Shown: positions 44,006-56,399 of the stretch, in pieces | Position numbering within the stretch: position 1 is the first letter of the stretch | How the letters are laid out: each line of letters opens with the position of its first letter | Assembly (NCBI GenBank): GCA_018398585.1 | Contig: JAGTTD010000011.1 | Location: 7,253,001-7,317,000, forward strand | Origin: Simmondsia chinensis | Lineage: Eukaryota; Streptophyta; Magnoliopsida; Caryophyllales; Simmondsiaceae | DNA: 64,000 nt | Direction: 5' to 3' | The notes under the pieces: model-generated | The model's database searches: none | The model's input: the letters and a program-made list of their open reading frames with translations, nothing else | What the model was told of the DNA's origin: nothing | Translations under genes and position numbers: made by a program

Positions 44006-45572
44006 CTCAACCTGATTCTATGGTAGGCATAGCCTTGAATTGTGGTTGACTTTATGCTCTAAACCGCGTTCGGCTAAAGACGTTAAATTTAGTGCTCTTG
44101 GGAGGCAACCCAACCCACTTTTAATTTTGTTTTAATTTGTTTTTTGGTATGAACTCTCTTTTAATTGCAAATCCTTTTGTTATCCCTGCCATGCTAACTT
44201 TGTTTTTCTTTTACTGAACACTTGTACGATCCTTATTTCTAACACTACTAACAAGTCTGTTTAGTATTCTGTTTCCTATGTCTTTGATTGCAACTTACTA
44301 TTTGTGTCTTTCCATTTTAGATTTGCTCACCAAGTGTAGTTGAATATGCCATACCTTAGGTCGTCTCTTTCCTTTCTTTGCTTGTATTACTTTCGTTGAT
44401 TTGCATTACGGCTAATGCGAGGTTTGGGTTGGGGATGACATGAATGGTGTGAACTCTTGATTGTCATTTTAGCATCTTTTTACTTAAATTAGCCGAGTTT
44501 TGCATGGATTAGCATAGAATTATGGTGACTTTTATTGAAGTTCAAATTCAAGAAGAAATACGATGATTAGAATATTTATATAATGAGATTATCCATGGAT
44601 CTAACCATTGAATATGTATTTGTGTCTTTTAACTCGTTAGAGAGATTACTACTTTTCATGTTTAATCTTGTGACATATCCTATTTTTTAGGTTAAAATAG
44701 CGGAAATAATTTTAGGAATTTGAATACATCTTTTAACTCCTAATAATACTTTATCAATTTTCTATCTTTTTATCTTGAGTAATTCCAAGAAAGAAAAAAA
44801 AAAAAAAGCAATGACTTGTTGGTTCTTGTAGCCCTTGTGTCTCGAGTAAGTAAGCCCATAGGGGTGTCTTAACACCTGGTACCTTGAGCCAACTGGGTCA
44901 GGAGCTGCCGGTCCAAAGCTTGTTACATGGGTCACAAAAAAACTTAAGAAGAATCAACCCCATTTAGGTCACTGTAATACACACTAATACCTAATATGGA
45001 AAAAAGAGTATATGCTAGTAACGGTTTAGGCTATGAATTCCTTTGACTTGAGCCATTAGGTTCGAGGAGTGCTCTTCACTCGGTGCCTTGAGCCAACTAG
45101 ATCGGGAGTCAGCAGCCGAAAAATCGCTACATAGTTCTAAGGTAGATAGGCTTGACCATGGGGAAAAAAAAGAAAAAAAAAAGCGAAGAGGATAAAAAAG
45201 GGGAAAACAAGAGAGAAAAGAGAAGTCTTTTGATTTCACTATTGATTGCCGGTGAATTGTTAGGACAACTGATTCCTTTTAATTATTTTATTTATTCGTC
45301 TTAAATATGGAGGATTGGAAGTAAAAAAAAGGGAGAGAAGTTTCAAGCTCACTCACTAGTAAAAAGACTTGAATCACGTAAACTAGAGTCGGAACCAGTG
45401 AAACAATAACTTTACATAGATATTCTCTACACTCAGGTACACTTTCAAATATGCTTGGAAATATTTTTCACTATTAATTCTTGCCATTACATGCTTGATT
45501 AAAATTTCCCATCTTTAGCTAGTTTGAGCTGAATCTTGCTTTAGGACAAGGAAGGATTGGGTTTGGGAATGT
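44006..45572 (+). other. Athila 3' region
   Basis: Non-coding. It contains the conserved 'cgttaaatttagtgctcttg' then 'ggaggcaacccaaccca' region that normally follows integrase, repeated 'ccttgagccaactgg'/'ccttgagccaactag' motifs (44884 and 45088), and a purine-rich stretch before the LTR start at 45573. Confidence 0.6.
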
Positions 45573-46213
45573 TGATGTGTCTCATATTTACATATTTTAT
45601 TTCTCATTCCTACAACATATTTGGCTTTTACATGTGCGTTTTTTTTGTAATCTAGGTATATTTAGACTTGGAGTGCAACGAAGCAAACAAAGGTTGAATG
45701 GTGGTAGAATTAAGCATAATCAAGGCATATATGAAGGCTGTTTTAAGAAACCCGACCACTTGTGCGAAAGAAGAACCAATCGGTTTGTAAGTTGGTGACT
45801 GATATATATACATATATAGAGCATGGATGGATGCCGCACACGCACAGGGACTCCGGGCTTTTAAATATCAAAAACCTAATTTTTCTTGGGGTTCTTTTGG
45901 CCACGTCTCTCTTCCTTCTCTCCTTACCGAAGCTGTTACAAGATCCAAGGGGTTCTCAAACGCTGAAGCTCAGGTGATTAGAGTGCTGGGGGAATCAAAG
46001 CAAGGATCAGCGTCAACGTCAATTGGGGGAGCCTTCAATTCCTTGGATTTAATCATTATTGCTTTCTCTCGCAGATTTCACGACGTTTAGAATTTCCATG
46101 GAGGAGTATACTTTTAGTTTAGGGATGAAGGATTGATAGCCGTCTGTATCCTAGATTTACAGTTTATTATAGACAATGGTTTTGTTATGTTATATATGCA
46201 TCCCTATGTGGAC
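45573..46213 (+). repeat. Internal partial Athila LTR
   Basis: TGATGTGTCTCATATTTAC starts an LTR copy matching the first ~640 bp of 40063-41421, up to 'gttatatatgcatccctatg'. It then joins directly to a second copy of the 3' region. The joint implies recombination rather than a separate insertion. Confidence 0.8.
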
Positions 46214-46638
46214 TTTATGATAAAAAAGGTATATGCTAATAGCGGTTTAGGCTGTGAATTCCTTTGACTCGAGCCATTAGGTCCGAGGTGTACTCTTCAC
46301 TTGGTGCCTTGAGCCAATTGGATCGGGAGTTACCAGCCAAAAACTCGCTACATAGGTCTGAGGGAGACATGCTTGACTGTGAAAAAAAGGGGAAAACAAG
46401 AGAGAAAAGAGAAGCCATTTGATTTCACTATTGATTAGTGGTGAATGGTTAGGATAGCTGATTCCTTTTATTATTCTCTCTATTCGTCTTAAATTTGGAG
46501 GATTTGAAATAAGACAAAGGGGAGATAAGTTCTAAGCTCACATACTAGAAAAAAGACTTGAATAACGAGAACTTGAGTTAGAACAAATATAATCATAACA
46601 TTGCATAAAGATTTTCTACTCTTAGATACACCTTTAAA
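46214..46638 (+). repeat. Second copy of the Athila 3' region
   Basis: Matches 45004-45430 ('ctgtgaattcctttgactcg', 'gccattaggtccgag', 'ttgattagtggtgaatgg'). It is interrupted at 46639 by the hAT-like MITE and continues at 54847-54978 up to the 3' LTR. Confidence 0.8.
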
Positions 46639-47107
46639 TAGGGATGGTAATTGGGGGGGTGGTAAAACCCGCTACCTGCGGGTACCCGCCCCAATGGATA
46701 CAAGTGGGGCGGGTAGTGGGTACGGGTTATGTGTACCCGCCTCGTACCCACGATGGGTATGGGGCGGGTACTGGTATAGTTTTGTACCCACATTGCCCTG
46801 CTCCATACCCGCCCCGCCCCACCATCTACCCTCCATACTCGCTCCATTTGTAGATAGTTAACTTTCAAATTAAAAAATACGTGCTTAAATTCAATAACCC
46901 AAATTATTTATCAATGTTATAAAAAAAATATAATTGGTTTCTAAAAATAGTATTAAATAAATAATATGAACAAGTATAAATAATCATTTTCTACGCACAT
47001 TAGGGAGGGTATGGGGCTAGGAATGGATGCTCGTTGGATATTCCCGGGTGATGGGGCAGCTATGGGTATGGGTCTATACCCGCCGTGGGGGGTATGGGTA
47101 TCCATTT

Positions 47108-48604
47108 TGTTGGCCCTAAAGCCAATATTATTATAATTTTGATGATAACAACCATTTAGTGAGTCATGAAATTTAAATTGTTCTAATCTTGTTTTTAAGT
47201 GACTTATAAGAAAGCTAGGAATATTAAGACTAATCATGGATATGAAGCTTTCCAAAAGATGATAAATCAAGACGAAAAGCGATAAAAGCTGAAGAGAATA
47301 TTCATCCAAATTGAAGAGAACGTGATCCAAGTCCGAGCATCCTAAAGTTATTTATTTTAATTGTCTAGGACTTAGGATCCGGATATATCAATTGAGTCCA
47401 AGTCTCAATATTGATATGTGATGCTCTTAAAAAATGTTTTTGAAAAATATTTTAAAAAGTTGATTTATCAAATTTTATTTGAAAAATATTCAAGTCAAAA
47501 TTAAACCAATCTAGCTTATCAATTAAAATATTTTTAAGATTGGAACTTTTAAAAGTATGATCAAATCAAATAAAGATAAAATTTTAATGGTTGATGATTT
47601 AGCTTGATTTATGGAACCACTCATTTTTATGATCAAAGTTAAGTAGAAAATAAATTCAAAAAAATAGAACAAATATGGCAATCAATCAATCAATTTTTTA
47701 ACTTAGGGAATGTGATAAAAGTATCCCACCAATAAAGCAAATTGATTAAAACGTGTAAATGCACCTGGGTAGGCAGAGTGCCGACAGACAGATGGTATGT
47801 GTCGACACATAGCCTTACAATAGCCACCAAGAGCTGCTGTGTGTTGACACACAACCCTAGTGTGTCGAAAACAGACTGAAAAAGCTCAAAACGGCTACTT
47901 TTGACTTGATTTCTGTCCAAAACCTTTTCCCAACTTTTTGAACATCTTGTTGGCCCTCATTTGCCTACAAATAGGGCTTAAATGCTTTGGTTGAAATAAT
48001 CCAGCACTCTCTAAGCATTCTTTGATAAAAGTTCTCTTACACTCTTGCGCTTTAATGGTTTGATTTTAAGTTTTGTTTAAATTTTTTATTTGAGCGTCAC
48101 TAGTTCTCTTGTTGTTGATCATTGAGCTTAATTGGAATATCCTTAGCTTTGGCTAAGCTTGATCAATTGTCAATTCACTCTTGAAAGAGTGAAAAGTCTC
48201 ATTGCTTTAATTCTTCCATTACTTTATTTCTATTACTCATTGTAAAGGTTGGATACTGGCCCTACGGTTACAAAAGGATCGACTGTAAAATGTTGGTCTT
48301 GAGCCTACATACAAAAAGACCGGTTGCAAAGGTTGGATCCTAAGCCTGTTTTCAAAAAGGATCATCAAGCTTAGTTAAAGACTCAAGTGACTAAGAGTAG
48401 TCACTTGAGAAGTGGACCAGCTTCCGGTTTGGAAGTGAACCACTATAAAAATCTTTGTGCATCCCTTTTTTATTTTGTCTTTATCTTTTTCATTTCACAT
48501 TTGTTGTATAGCTTTTAATTAAATTTTTGGTTCATAAATTTAAATTTTCATTTATCACTAAAGAACCTAATTCACCCCCTCTTAGGTTGCTCTTTGGACC
48601 TTCA
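47108..48604 (+). repeat. 5' LTR of SIRE-like copy 1
   Basis: 1,497 bp, matching 53267-54734. The TATA-box position holds TACAAATAG here instead of TATAAATAG, so this copy's promoter has decayed. Confidence 0.92.
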
Positions 48605-48606
48605 AT

Positions 48607-48618
48607 TGGTATCGGAGC
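48607..48618 (+). other. Primer-binding site of SIRE-like copy 1
   Basis: TGGTATCGGAGC, one mismatch from the initiator tRNA-Met type, two bases after the LTR. Confidence 0.85.
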
Positions 48619-48663
48619 TTGTACTCTTAATTTTTTTGGTCTAACAACCTTAGAGTGATCTTT

Positions 48664-49720
48664 ATGGCAACCCTTGCACCTATTTTGGTCGAGGGTCAAT
48701 CAACCGAGAAGCCTCAACTTTTTAACGGTAATGGATTTTTACTATTGGAAACTTAGGATGAGACTCTTTATTACTTCTATTGATTTTGACTTCTGGCTAA
48801 TCACGAAAAATGGTGATTTTGTTCCTTCAATGAATAAAGGAGATGCAATTCTTGATGAATTTAAAAATGAGCTTATTCAAAAATACAAAACAAAGCTTGA
48901 GGAAAATGCTAAAGCTCACTTCCAATTGTTATGTGCTATTACATCCAATGCGTTTAATCATGTCAAAAATTGCGAGACCACAAAGGAGATTTGGGACAAA
49001 CTAGAAGCCATATTTGGAAGAGAGTCTAATGAGGAATCCCGTCAAACAAGTGAAGAGAAGTAAGTGGATTCGTGTCCCATGGCCATCGAATCTGAAGAAG
49101 AACAAGAACTTGAAGAAGATGAGGTAAATGCTTTAACTTATAATGAGCTCATGGATAGTTTTCATGAATTATATAGTACATTTGAAAAATTGGGAAACAA
49201 GTACTCTTCAAAGAAAAATGAGCTACAGAAAGAGTCAAAACAATGTTTAGTGTTTAAGCTTGAAAATGAATCTTTGAAAGCGAAAATAGAGTCATTAAAT
49301 GATCAAGTTGAAACATTGATAAATGAGAAGCAATTCTTGAAAGAAAGGCTCATGTCAAACGGAAGTAAAAATGAATAGTCTAAAGAAGATGAATTATTGG
49401 TTAAAGAGAATGATTCTTTGAAAGAACAAGTGGAAGAACTTCAAAAATTTCAAGTAAGTTTCTCAAGGGGAACAAATACTTGAAAAAATATACTCTCTTC
49501 TCAAAGACCCACTTATAATAAAGAGGGAATCGTCTATAATGGAAATGCTCAAAAGAAAAAATTGAGTACACTTTTTGTCAAAGCCTCCTCACCGCCGATA
49601 AACTTTATAATATGTCATTATTGTGGTGATCAGGGGCATATTGTGCATCAATGTCCATTTAAAAAGAATTTGAGAAAAATCAAGATGCTTTGGGTTCCAA
49701 AGGGATCTTGACCTCCAAAT
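48664..49720 (+). pseudogene. gag of SIRE-like copy 1, broken
   Basis: ATG at 48664 opens MATLAPILVEGQSTEKPQLF; one extra base near 48730 shifts the frame. The main gag then reads FYYWKLRMRLFITSIDFDFW, AHFQLLCAITSNAFNHVKNC and EIWDKLEAIFGRES to 49063, where a stop separates it from the Glu-rich, coiled-coil-like next frame (49064-49378). The zinc knuckle CHYCGDQGHIVHQC is intact near 49600-49660. The copy at 59954 keeps the correct frame at the first shift. Confidence 0.88.
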
Positions 49721-49799
49721 ATCAAGACTAACAATGAAGGACCCAAGAAAATTTGGGTACCAAAAATTCATTAAATTGTATAGGTATGCTTGAAGATGG

Positions 49800-51240
49800 A
49801 CAAAAAAAATCAAAAGTAGTACTTTGGTAGTAGTTTCACAAGTCATATGACTAGAGATAAATGCAAGTCCACTTTTATCAAACCAAGGAAAGGGAAAATC
49901 TCTCTTTCAACAAGAAGAATAGAAAAATTATCGGTATTGGTAACATTACTTCTAACTCTTCTCCTTGTATATATGATGGTTTTCTTGTTGATGATCTTAT
50001 GCATAATTTTCTTAACATTAGTCTACTATGTGAGAGAGTTTATCATGTGCAATCTCGAGTCATTTAAATATGTAGTGGAGCATGCTTAAATGAATGAATT
50101 ATTACTTGATCAATTAAGATGTGATAATGTCTATATGATTGATCTTGAATGTATAAACTTTGTGAAATGTTCTAGTGTCTTGAATGAAAATGATCATTGG
50201 ATTTGAAATAGAAGACCTGAACATGCTAGTTTAGAATTAATTTCAAAACCTTTGAAAAATGATCTTATTTTATGACTACCAAAGCTTAATTCGAAAAAGA
50301 TTATATTCGTGATGCACTTCAATATGGAAAACAAACAAAGATCTTCATTCAAACCCAATGATGTAGTTTCTATCGTAAGGCATCTTGAACTTTTGCATAT
50401 AGACTTGTTTGATCCTACTAAGACATTTGAGCCATTGTGAAAAAGTATGGACTTGTAATTGTTGATGATTACTCTCATTTTGCTTGGTGCTTATTTGCTT
50501 CTCAAAAGAGTGAAACCTTTGATAAATATGAAAAAGTTGTGCAAACAAGTGCAAAATGAAGAATATTTCAAAATCATTTCAATTAGAAGTGATCATGGAA
50601 GGGAATTTGAAAAAGTCGAATTTGAAAAATATTGTGATTAAATTGGAATCCTCCATAATTTTTCGACTCCTGAAATTCCTCAATAAAGTGAAGTGGTTGA
50701 AAAAAAAAATTATATATATATATTAAATAAAATTTGGAACTCTTGAACAAAAGGCAAGAACATTGATTTGTAAAAACAATTTGCAAAATTCGTTTTGGGC
50801 CGAAGCCATTAAAACCACTTGTTATATTCAAAATAAAGCTTTGATATGCTAATTTTGAAGAAAACACCTTATAAACTTTACAAGAGAAGAAAACCAAATA
50901 TTGCATAGTTAATTTGGACGTAAATGCTTTATTCATGACTATGGTAAAACCAATCCTGGTAAATTTGATCCAAGAATGGAGGAAGGTACATTCATTGGAT
51001 ATTTTCTTACTTTCAAAGCATATGTCTATAATAAAGGGTCAATGGTAATAGAAGAGTCTATACATGTCATATTTATTGAAACTAACAACTTGTCCTCTAG
51101 AATTCCTTGTGATGGTGATGATATAGTGATCAAACTAACAAACATCACACCCTCGTCCGTGGAGCAAGAAAATGCTCAACTTGGAGCTCCCATGGATGAA
51201 CTGAAAGGAATGGTCGATAATGTAGAATCAAAAGAGGATT
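49800..51240 (+). pseudogene. protease and integrase of SIRE-like copy 1, broken
   Basis: Protease traces near 49830-49960 (SHMTRDKCKSTFIKPRKG; NRKIIGIGNITSNSS in another frame). The GAG-pre-integrase region is near 50000-50240 (LLCERVYHVQSRVI; RPEHASLELI). In the integrase, the first catalytic aspartate region is at LELLHIDLFDPT (50385-50420), the second at IRSDHGREFE (50583-50612), and the glutamate in VVEKKN (50690-50710). A T/A-rich insertion follows at 50705-50730. The open frame 50976-51242 is the C-terminal part (EEGTFIGYFLTFKAYVYNKG). Many stops. Confidence 0.82.
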
Positions 51241-51349
51241 AGAAATTCTTGAAGGATAGCCCAAAAAGACAAATCATCGGTGATCCCTCCCAATGTGGTA
51301 AGAAATAAGAAAGGTTAGTAACTAAACGGTGTGACTAAGAAGATGGTAT

Positions 51350-52620
51350 GACTATGAAGAGGCTTTTACACCTAGATTTGACGTTATTAGACTCTTACGT
51401 GCCTTTGCTTCTTTTATAAATTTTAAACTTTTTCAAATAGATGTGAAAAGTACATGATTGAATGGCTTTTTATTAGAAAAGAAGCTTATATTGAACAACC
51501 ACTTGGTTTTGAGGATAACAAATTTCCCAACCATGATTTTAAACCAAAAAAAAAAAAAAAGAGGCTCTCTATGGATTGAAACAAGCTCCTACAGCTTGGT
51601 ATGAAAGATTGAGTTCCTTTTTAATGCAAAAAGAATTTTTAAGAGGAAAAGTTGACACCACATTTTACTCAAACACTTTAGAAAAGATACTCTCATTGTG
51701 CACATTCATGTTGATAGTATAGTGTTTGGTGCTACTAACCCATCTTGTTGTGAAGAATTTGCAAACCTTATGAGTATGAAATTTGAAAAAAACATGATGA
51801 GAGAAATCAACTTCTTCCTTGGATTGCAAATGAAGCAAAACAAGGAAGAAATTTTCATCAAACAAGCCAAGTACATCAAAAAGATACTTAATAAGTTTGG
51901 CAAGGAAAATTTCAAAAGCGATTGTAACTCCAGTGAGCTCAGCACTCAAGTTACACACTCAAGTTATACATGAATGAAAAAGGTAAAAAGGTGGATCAAA
52001 AAGCTAAATAGAGGTATGATTCGATCCCTTGTCTACCAGTCCATGAATAGGCATGATATATTGTTTAATGTGTGCATATGTGGTTGATTTCATACATGTC
52101 TAAAAAGAATCGCAATAATGATTCCATGAAAAGAAATTTTTTTTTTGATGCCTAGTTGGTACTTAGGCTTCTTCTATCCAAGTATGATTTCCTAGATCTA
52201 GTTCGATATAATAATGTGAATTTTGCTTGTTTCAAAGTGGACTAGAAATTGAATTGTGAACTTGTTAATTTATTGGTCATGCATCAGTACCATAGTTAAA
52301 GGAACATTGCCTCATCCTCCGTAAAGATCAAGTACATTACTTGTGCAAGTCATTGTGCTAAAATATCTTGGTTAATGCATAAATTTGATGATTAAGCCAT
52401 TCATATTGATCATGCTCTTATTATGCATTACAATGCATTACAATGCTATTACAATATGCTAAACCAAATCTCCGACTCAACATTTTAGAACCAATCAAAT
52501 AGAGGTAGATGTCATATAATTCGTGATCATTGCTTAAAGGAGAGGTCGTAAAATTTGTGCCCACAAATAATCAACGACTAGCTAATTTTACTAGGCCTCT
52601 ATGTGGAACTAATTGGTGAT
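51350..52620 (+). pseudogene. RT and RNase H of SIRE-like copy 1, broken
   Basis: RT pieces are NFKLFQIDVKS near 51419, then LYGLKQAPTAWYERLSSFLM near 51565-51625. From 51698 comes HVDSIVFGATNPSCCEEFAN, FEKNMMREINFFLGLQM and FIKQAKYIKKILNKFGKEN. The catalytic V-D-D box reads V-D-S, so the second aspartate is lost. A poly(A) run at 51547-51561 breaks the frame. RNase H is reduced to pieces such as CHIIRDHCLKGEVVKFVPTN near 52510-52570. The poly(A) tract 52622-52646 follows the coding region. Confidence 0.82.
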
Positions 52621-52649
52621 ACAAAAAAAAAAAAAAAAAAAAAAAAGAG

Positions 52650-53266
52650 GTGAAACTGTTCTTAACCTATCAAGCTACATATATAAAAACTACTTTTACA
52701 TTTTGAACTTCGATATATAAATCCCCTCCCTTATTGCTTTTTGTTGATGACAAAAGGGGAGAGAGATTGATGTTGTTTATGTCAGTTTGAATATTGGACA
52801 AATCTTTCTTTATCAAAATATGTGATATATCATGAATAGAGAGAAATATCAAACACATTGCATTGAATTGATTTTCTCTATTTTTTTGTTGATGACAAAG
52901 GGGGAGAGAAATTGGTGTTTAGTTGATTCATGCTTAATTGTGTCATACTACAAAGATGATGCTAGGTGTAAGTTAATTGAACATCTAACCCCAAGAACAC
53001 TTCTATCATGACATGAAGTATGTGTTTGATTGAGAAATATTGAAAATAATGACGATATTAATATATCGAATGTATGATTCCTAAAATGCATCAATTTAGG
53101 GGGAGCAGTTGAGTTTAAACCTTAATCATGATATAAATTGCTCCATAAGTTTATGGTCAAGTGTATGCTCTAGTAAGTGAATACGTTTATGGTGAATTCT
53201 ATACTTGAACTACCACATTTTCAAGAGAAAGTGCCAAATGTTTGTCATCATAAAAAAGGGGGAGAT
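52650..53266 (+). other. 3' untranslated region and polypurine tract of SIRE-like copy 1
   Basis: Non-coding. It includes repeated 'ttgttgatgacaaaagggg'/'ttgttgatgacaaaggggg' motifs (52741, 52887) and ends in the tract AAAAAAGGGGGAGA directly before the LTR at 53267. Confidence 0.7.
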
Positions 53267-54734
53267 TGTTAGCCCTAAAGCCAATATTATTGTAATTTTG
53301 ATGATAACAACCATTTAGGTCATGGAATTTAAATTGTTCTAATCTTATTTTTAAGTGACTTATAAGAAAACCAGGAATATCAAGATTAATCTTGGATATA
53401 AAGCTTTCCAAAAGATGATAAATTAAGAATAAAAGAGATAAAAGTTGAAGAGAAGATTCATCCAAATTAAAGAGAACGTGATCCGAGTCTAAGCATCCTA
53501 AAGTTATTTATTTTTATTGTCTAGGACTTAGGATCGGGATATATCAATTGAGTCTTAAAAAATTGTTTTTGAAAAATATTTTAAAAAGTTGATTTATCAA
53601 ATTTTATTTGAAAAATTTTCAAGTCAAAATTAAACCAATCAAGCTTATCAATTAAAATATTTTTTAAGATTGGTACTTTGAAAAGTATGATCAAATCAAA
53701 TAAAGATAAAATTTTAATGGGTGATGAATTAGTTTGATTTATGGAACCACTCATTTTTATGATCAAAGTTAAGTGGGAAATAAATTCAAAAAAATAGAAC
53801 AAATATAGCAATCAATCAATCAATTTTCTAACTTAGGGAATGTGATAAAAGTATCCCACCAATAAAGAAATTGATTAAAACGTGTAAATGCACCCGGGTA
53901 GGTTGACTGTTGACAGACAGATGGTATGTGTTGACACACAGCCTTACAGTAGCCACTAACAGCTGCTGTGTGTCGACACACAGCCCTTGTGTGTCGAAAA
54001 CAGACTAAAAAAAGCTCAAAACAACTACTTTTGACTTGATTTCTTTCCAAACCCTTTTCCCAACTTTTTGAACATCTTTTTGGCCCTCATTTGCTTATAA
54101 ATAGGGCTTGAATGCTTTGGTTGAAATATTCCAACACTCTCTAAGCATTCTTTGGTAAAAGTTCTCTTACACTCTTGCGCTTTAACTGTTTGATTTCAAG
54201 TTTTGTTTAAGGTTTTTTTTAAGCATCACTAGTTCTCTTATTGTTGATCATTGAGCTTAATTGGCATATCCTTAGCTTTGAATAAGCCTGATCAATTGCC
54301 AATTCACTCTTGAAAGAGTTAAAAGTCTCATTGCTTTAATTCTTCCATTACTTTATTTCTATTACTCATTGTAAAGGTTAGATCCTAACCCTACTGCTAC
54401 AAAAGGATCGGTTCCCAAGGGTTGGTCTTGAGCCTACGTATAAAAACACCGGTTGTCATGGTTGGATCCTAAGCCTGTTTTCAAAAAGGATCATCGAGCT
54501 TAGTTAGAGGCTCAAGTGACTAAGAGTAGTTACTTGAGAAGTGGACTAGCTTACGGTTTGGAAGTGAACCACTATAAAAATATTTGTGCATCCTATTTAT
54601 TTTTGTCTTTATCTTTTTCATTTCACATTTATTGTTTAGCTTTTAATTAAATTTTTGGTTCATAAATTTAAATTTTTATTTATCACTAAAGAACCTAATT
54701 CACTCCCCCTCTTAGGGTACTCTTTGGACCTTCA
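53267..54734 (+). repeat. 3' LTR of SIRE-like copy 1
   Basis: 1,468 bp, matching 47108-48604. It begins TGTTAGCCCTAAAG, ends TTTGGACCTTCA and is followed by CATTT. Confidence 0.92.
54096..54104 (+). promoter_or_regulatory. TATA box of the SIRE-like LTR
   Basis: TATAAATAG followed by GGCTTGAATGC. The same motif occurs at 58212-58220 in copy 2. Confidence 0.55.
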
Positions 54735-54978
54735 CATTTCATACCCGTGGCGGGTAATAAGGCGGGTATGAGTATAGGATTTGGGCGGCGGGTACGGGTA
54801 TGGAGGAGGCACCCCCCATGCTCGCCCCGCCCCATTGCCATCCCTACCTCTAAATATGATTGGAAAATATTTTTCATAATTTATTCTTGCCATTGCATGC
54901 CTGTCTAAATTTTTTTATTATTGGCTGGTTTAAGTTGAATCTTACTTGAGGACAAGCAAGGTGTGGGTTTGTGGATGT

Positions 54979-56394
54979 TGGCGTGCCTCATTTTTTACAT
55001 ACTTTATTTCCCATTCATGTGACATATTCGGTTTTTACATGAGAGCTCTGTTATAATATAGGCACATCTATGCTTGGAACACATCGGAGCAAACAAAGAT
55101 TGAATAGTGGTAAAATCAGGCATTACTTAGGTATATTTGAAGACTATTCTGAGAAACCCAACCACCTGTGCAAAAGAAGGATTAATTGGGTCGAAATTCG
55201 GCAAACCAAATACATCTCGTAGCATTTCGGCATTAACTCGACCTATCGGCACGGAGAATAGATCGATCAGCTGCTCATAGTAGGACAGACCCTATAGTGA
55301 GCAAGCTAATCAATCGGCCAATGGCATCAATCGATCAACATCTTACAGAAGGCTCACCAATCGATCTGCTCAAACTGCCAATCGATCGACGTTGGATTTG
55401 CGACGTGACTCCTAGGTCATGCCACAGCTATAAATAAAGAGAAGAAAACTCATTTTTTTCCATCTTTTCCCACGTCTTCTCTCCTTCTATCTTTCCCAAA
55501 GCCGCTACAACATCCATCACGCTCTCAAACGCCACAGCACGAGTGGTCGGAGTGCTTGGAGTATTCAAGTTCGGATTAGCATTAGCACAGATTAAGGGAG
55601 TCTTCTCTTTCCATTTTACTCATTATTTGTCTTTTACTTGGATTTTATGATGTGTAAACTCCCATGGAGGATTAGACATTTTTAGTTTCGGGATGAAGGA
55701 TGTGTAGTCGTTCGTATCCCAATTTTGTATTTTGCTTAACGATGATTTAATTATGTTATATTTGCACCCATGTGAGGAATTATTCATGATTGTCTGGTAT
55801 TTCTGTATGTGTGTTTGTAGCCATGTTTAGATTTCTAGTATTTTAGTGATTAGTCTTGTACTTGTACCCTGACAGTAACATAACAGGTTTTTACCCGTGG
55901 TTAGGATTGAGATTGTACTCAACCCTAAACACAATCTTTTATATATTTAATATTGAATTAGGAGAAACAAAGGAATTAAATCGTGCTAATGAGATAATCT
56001 ATGCTACACTTAGGGGGATAAGATAGGTTATGCCTTTAAACTAGTTCATTACCCTAAGCCCTAGTTTATATACTAAGCCAGGTTTAGAGCTTATAGCCTA
56101 AGTCCTTCAAATTATCATCCAAGGTAAAATATAATAACGGGATATGTGTAGAGCTACCGGAATTCAGCCCAAGGCTAACCTGAATCAAATTGACATCCTT
56201 TTCTACTATTTTAATTATTTTTGCTTAGTTAATCGCTTGACTTAACCACAAAAACTGATTTCAATTGCTCATTAATCATTAAGTCTGACTAAACATTGAT
56301 TCCCTGTGGATACGGCCCGTATAATCGATTAAGCTGCAGCGATCTCATACGCTTGTGAGTAGACGGTTTTGAAACAACATTTAAAATCACATTG
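54979..56394 (+). repeat. Athila 3' LTR
   Basis: 1,416 bp, matching 40063-41421. It begins TGGCGTGCCTCATTTTTTAC and ends AAAATCACATTG, directly followed by the TSD copy GTCAC. A TATA box (CTATAAATAAA) lies at 55428-55438. Confidence 0.9.
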
Positions 56395-56399
56395 GTCAC

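Larger units (their letters stand above)
47108..54734 (+). mobile_element. SIRE-like Ty1/copia, copy 1, TSD CATTT
   Basis: LTRs 47108-48604 and 53267-54734 (TGTTRGCCC...GACCTTCA). The exact duplication CATTT lies at 47103-47107 and 54735-54739. The primer site follows the left LTR and a purine tract (AAAAAAGGGGGAGA) precedes the right LTR. Gag, integrase, RT and RNase H remnants follow in copia order. The long LTRs and gag type fit the SIRE/Maximus lineage (inference). Stops and shifts are frequent. Confidence 0.92.
46639..54846. mobile_element. hAT-like MITE, 8-bp TSD, split by a SIRE-like copia
   Basis: Left end TAGGGATGGTAATTGG and right end CCATTGCCATCCCTA are inverted repeats, both followed inwards by CGGGTA/TACCCG-rich subterminal DNA. 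Octamers CCTTTAAA (46631-46638) and CCTCTAAA (54847-54854) flank it with one mismatch. Without the nested copia it is about 0.58 kb and noncoding. GC-rich ends and the 8-bp duplication are typical of plant hAT MITEs. Confidence 0.85.
40063..56394 (+). mobile_element. Athila-type Ty3/gypsy element lacking RT to integrase, TSD GTCAC
   Basis: The 5' LTR is 40063-41421 and the 3' LTR 54979-56394. The exact duplication GTCAC lies at 40058-40062 and 56395-56399. The primer site is of the tRNA-Asp type used by Athila. Gag and protease relics follow, then directly the 3' region typical of the family ('cgttaaatttagtgctc' then 'ttgggaggcaaccca' near 44080-44115). RT, RNase H and integrase are missing. 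A partial LTR and a second copy of the 3' region lie inside. A hAT-like MITE carrying a SIRE-like copia was inserted later. Coding is broken throughout. Confidence 0.9.
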
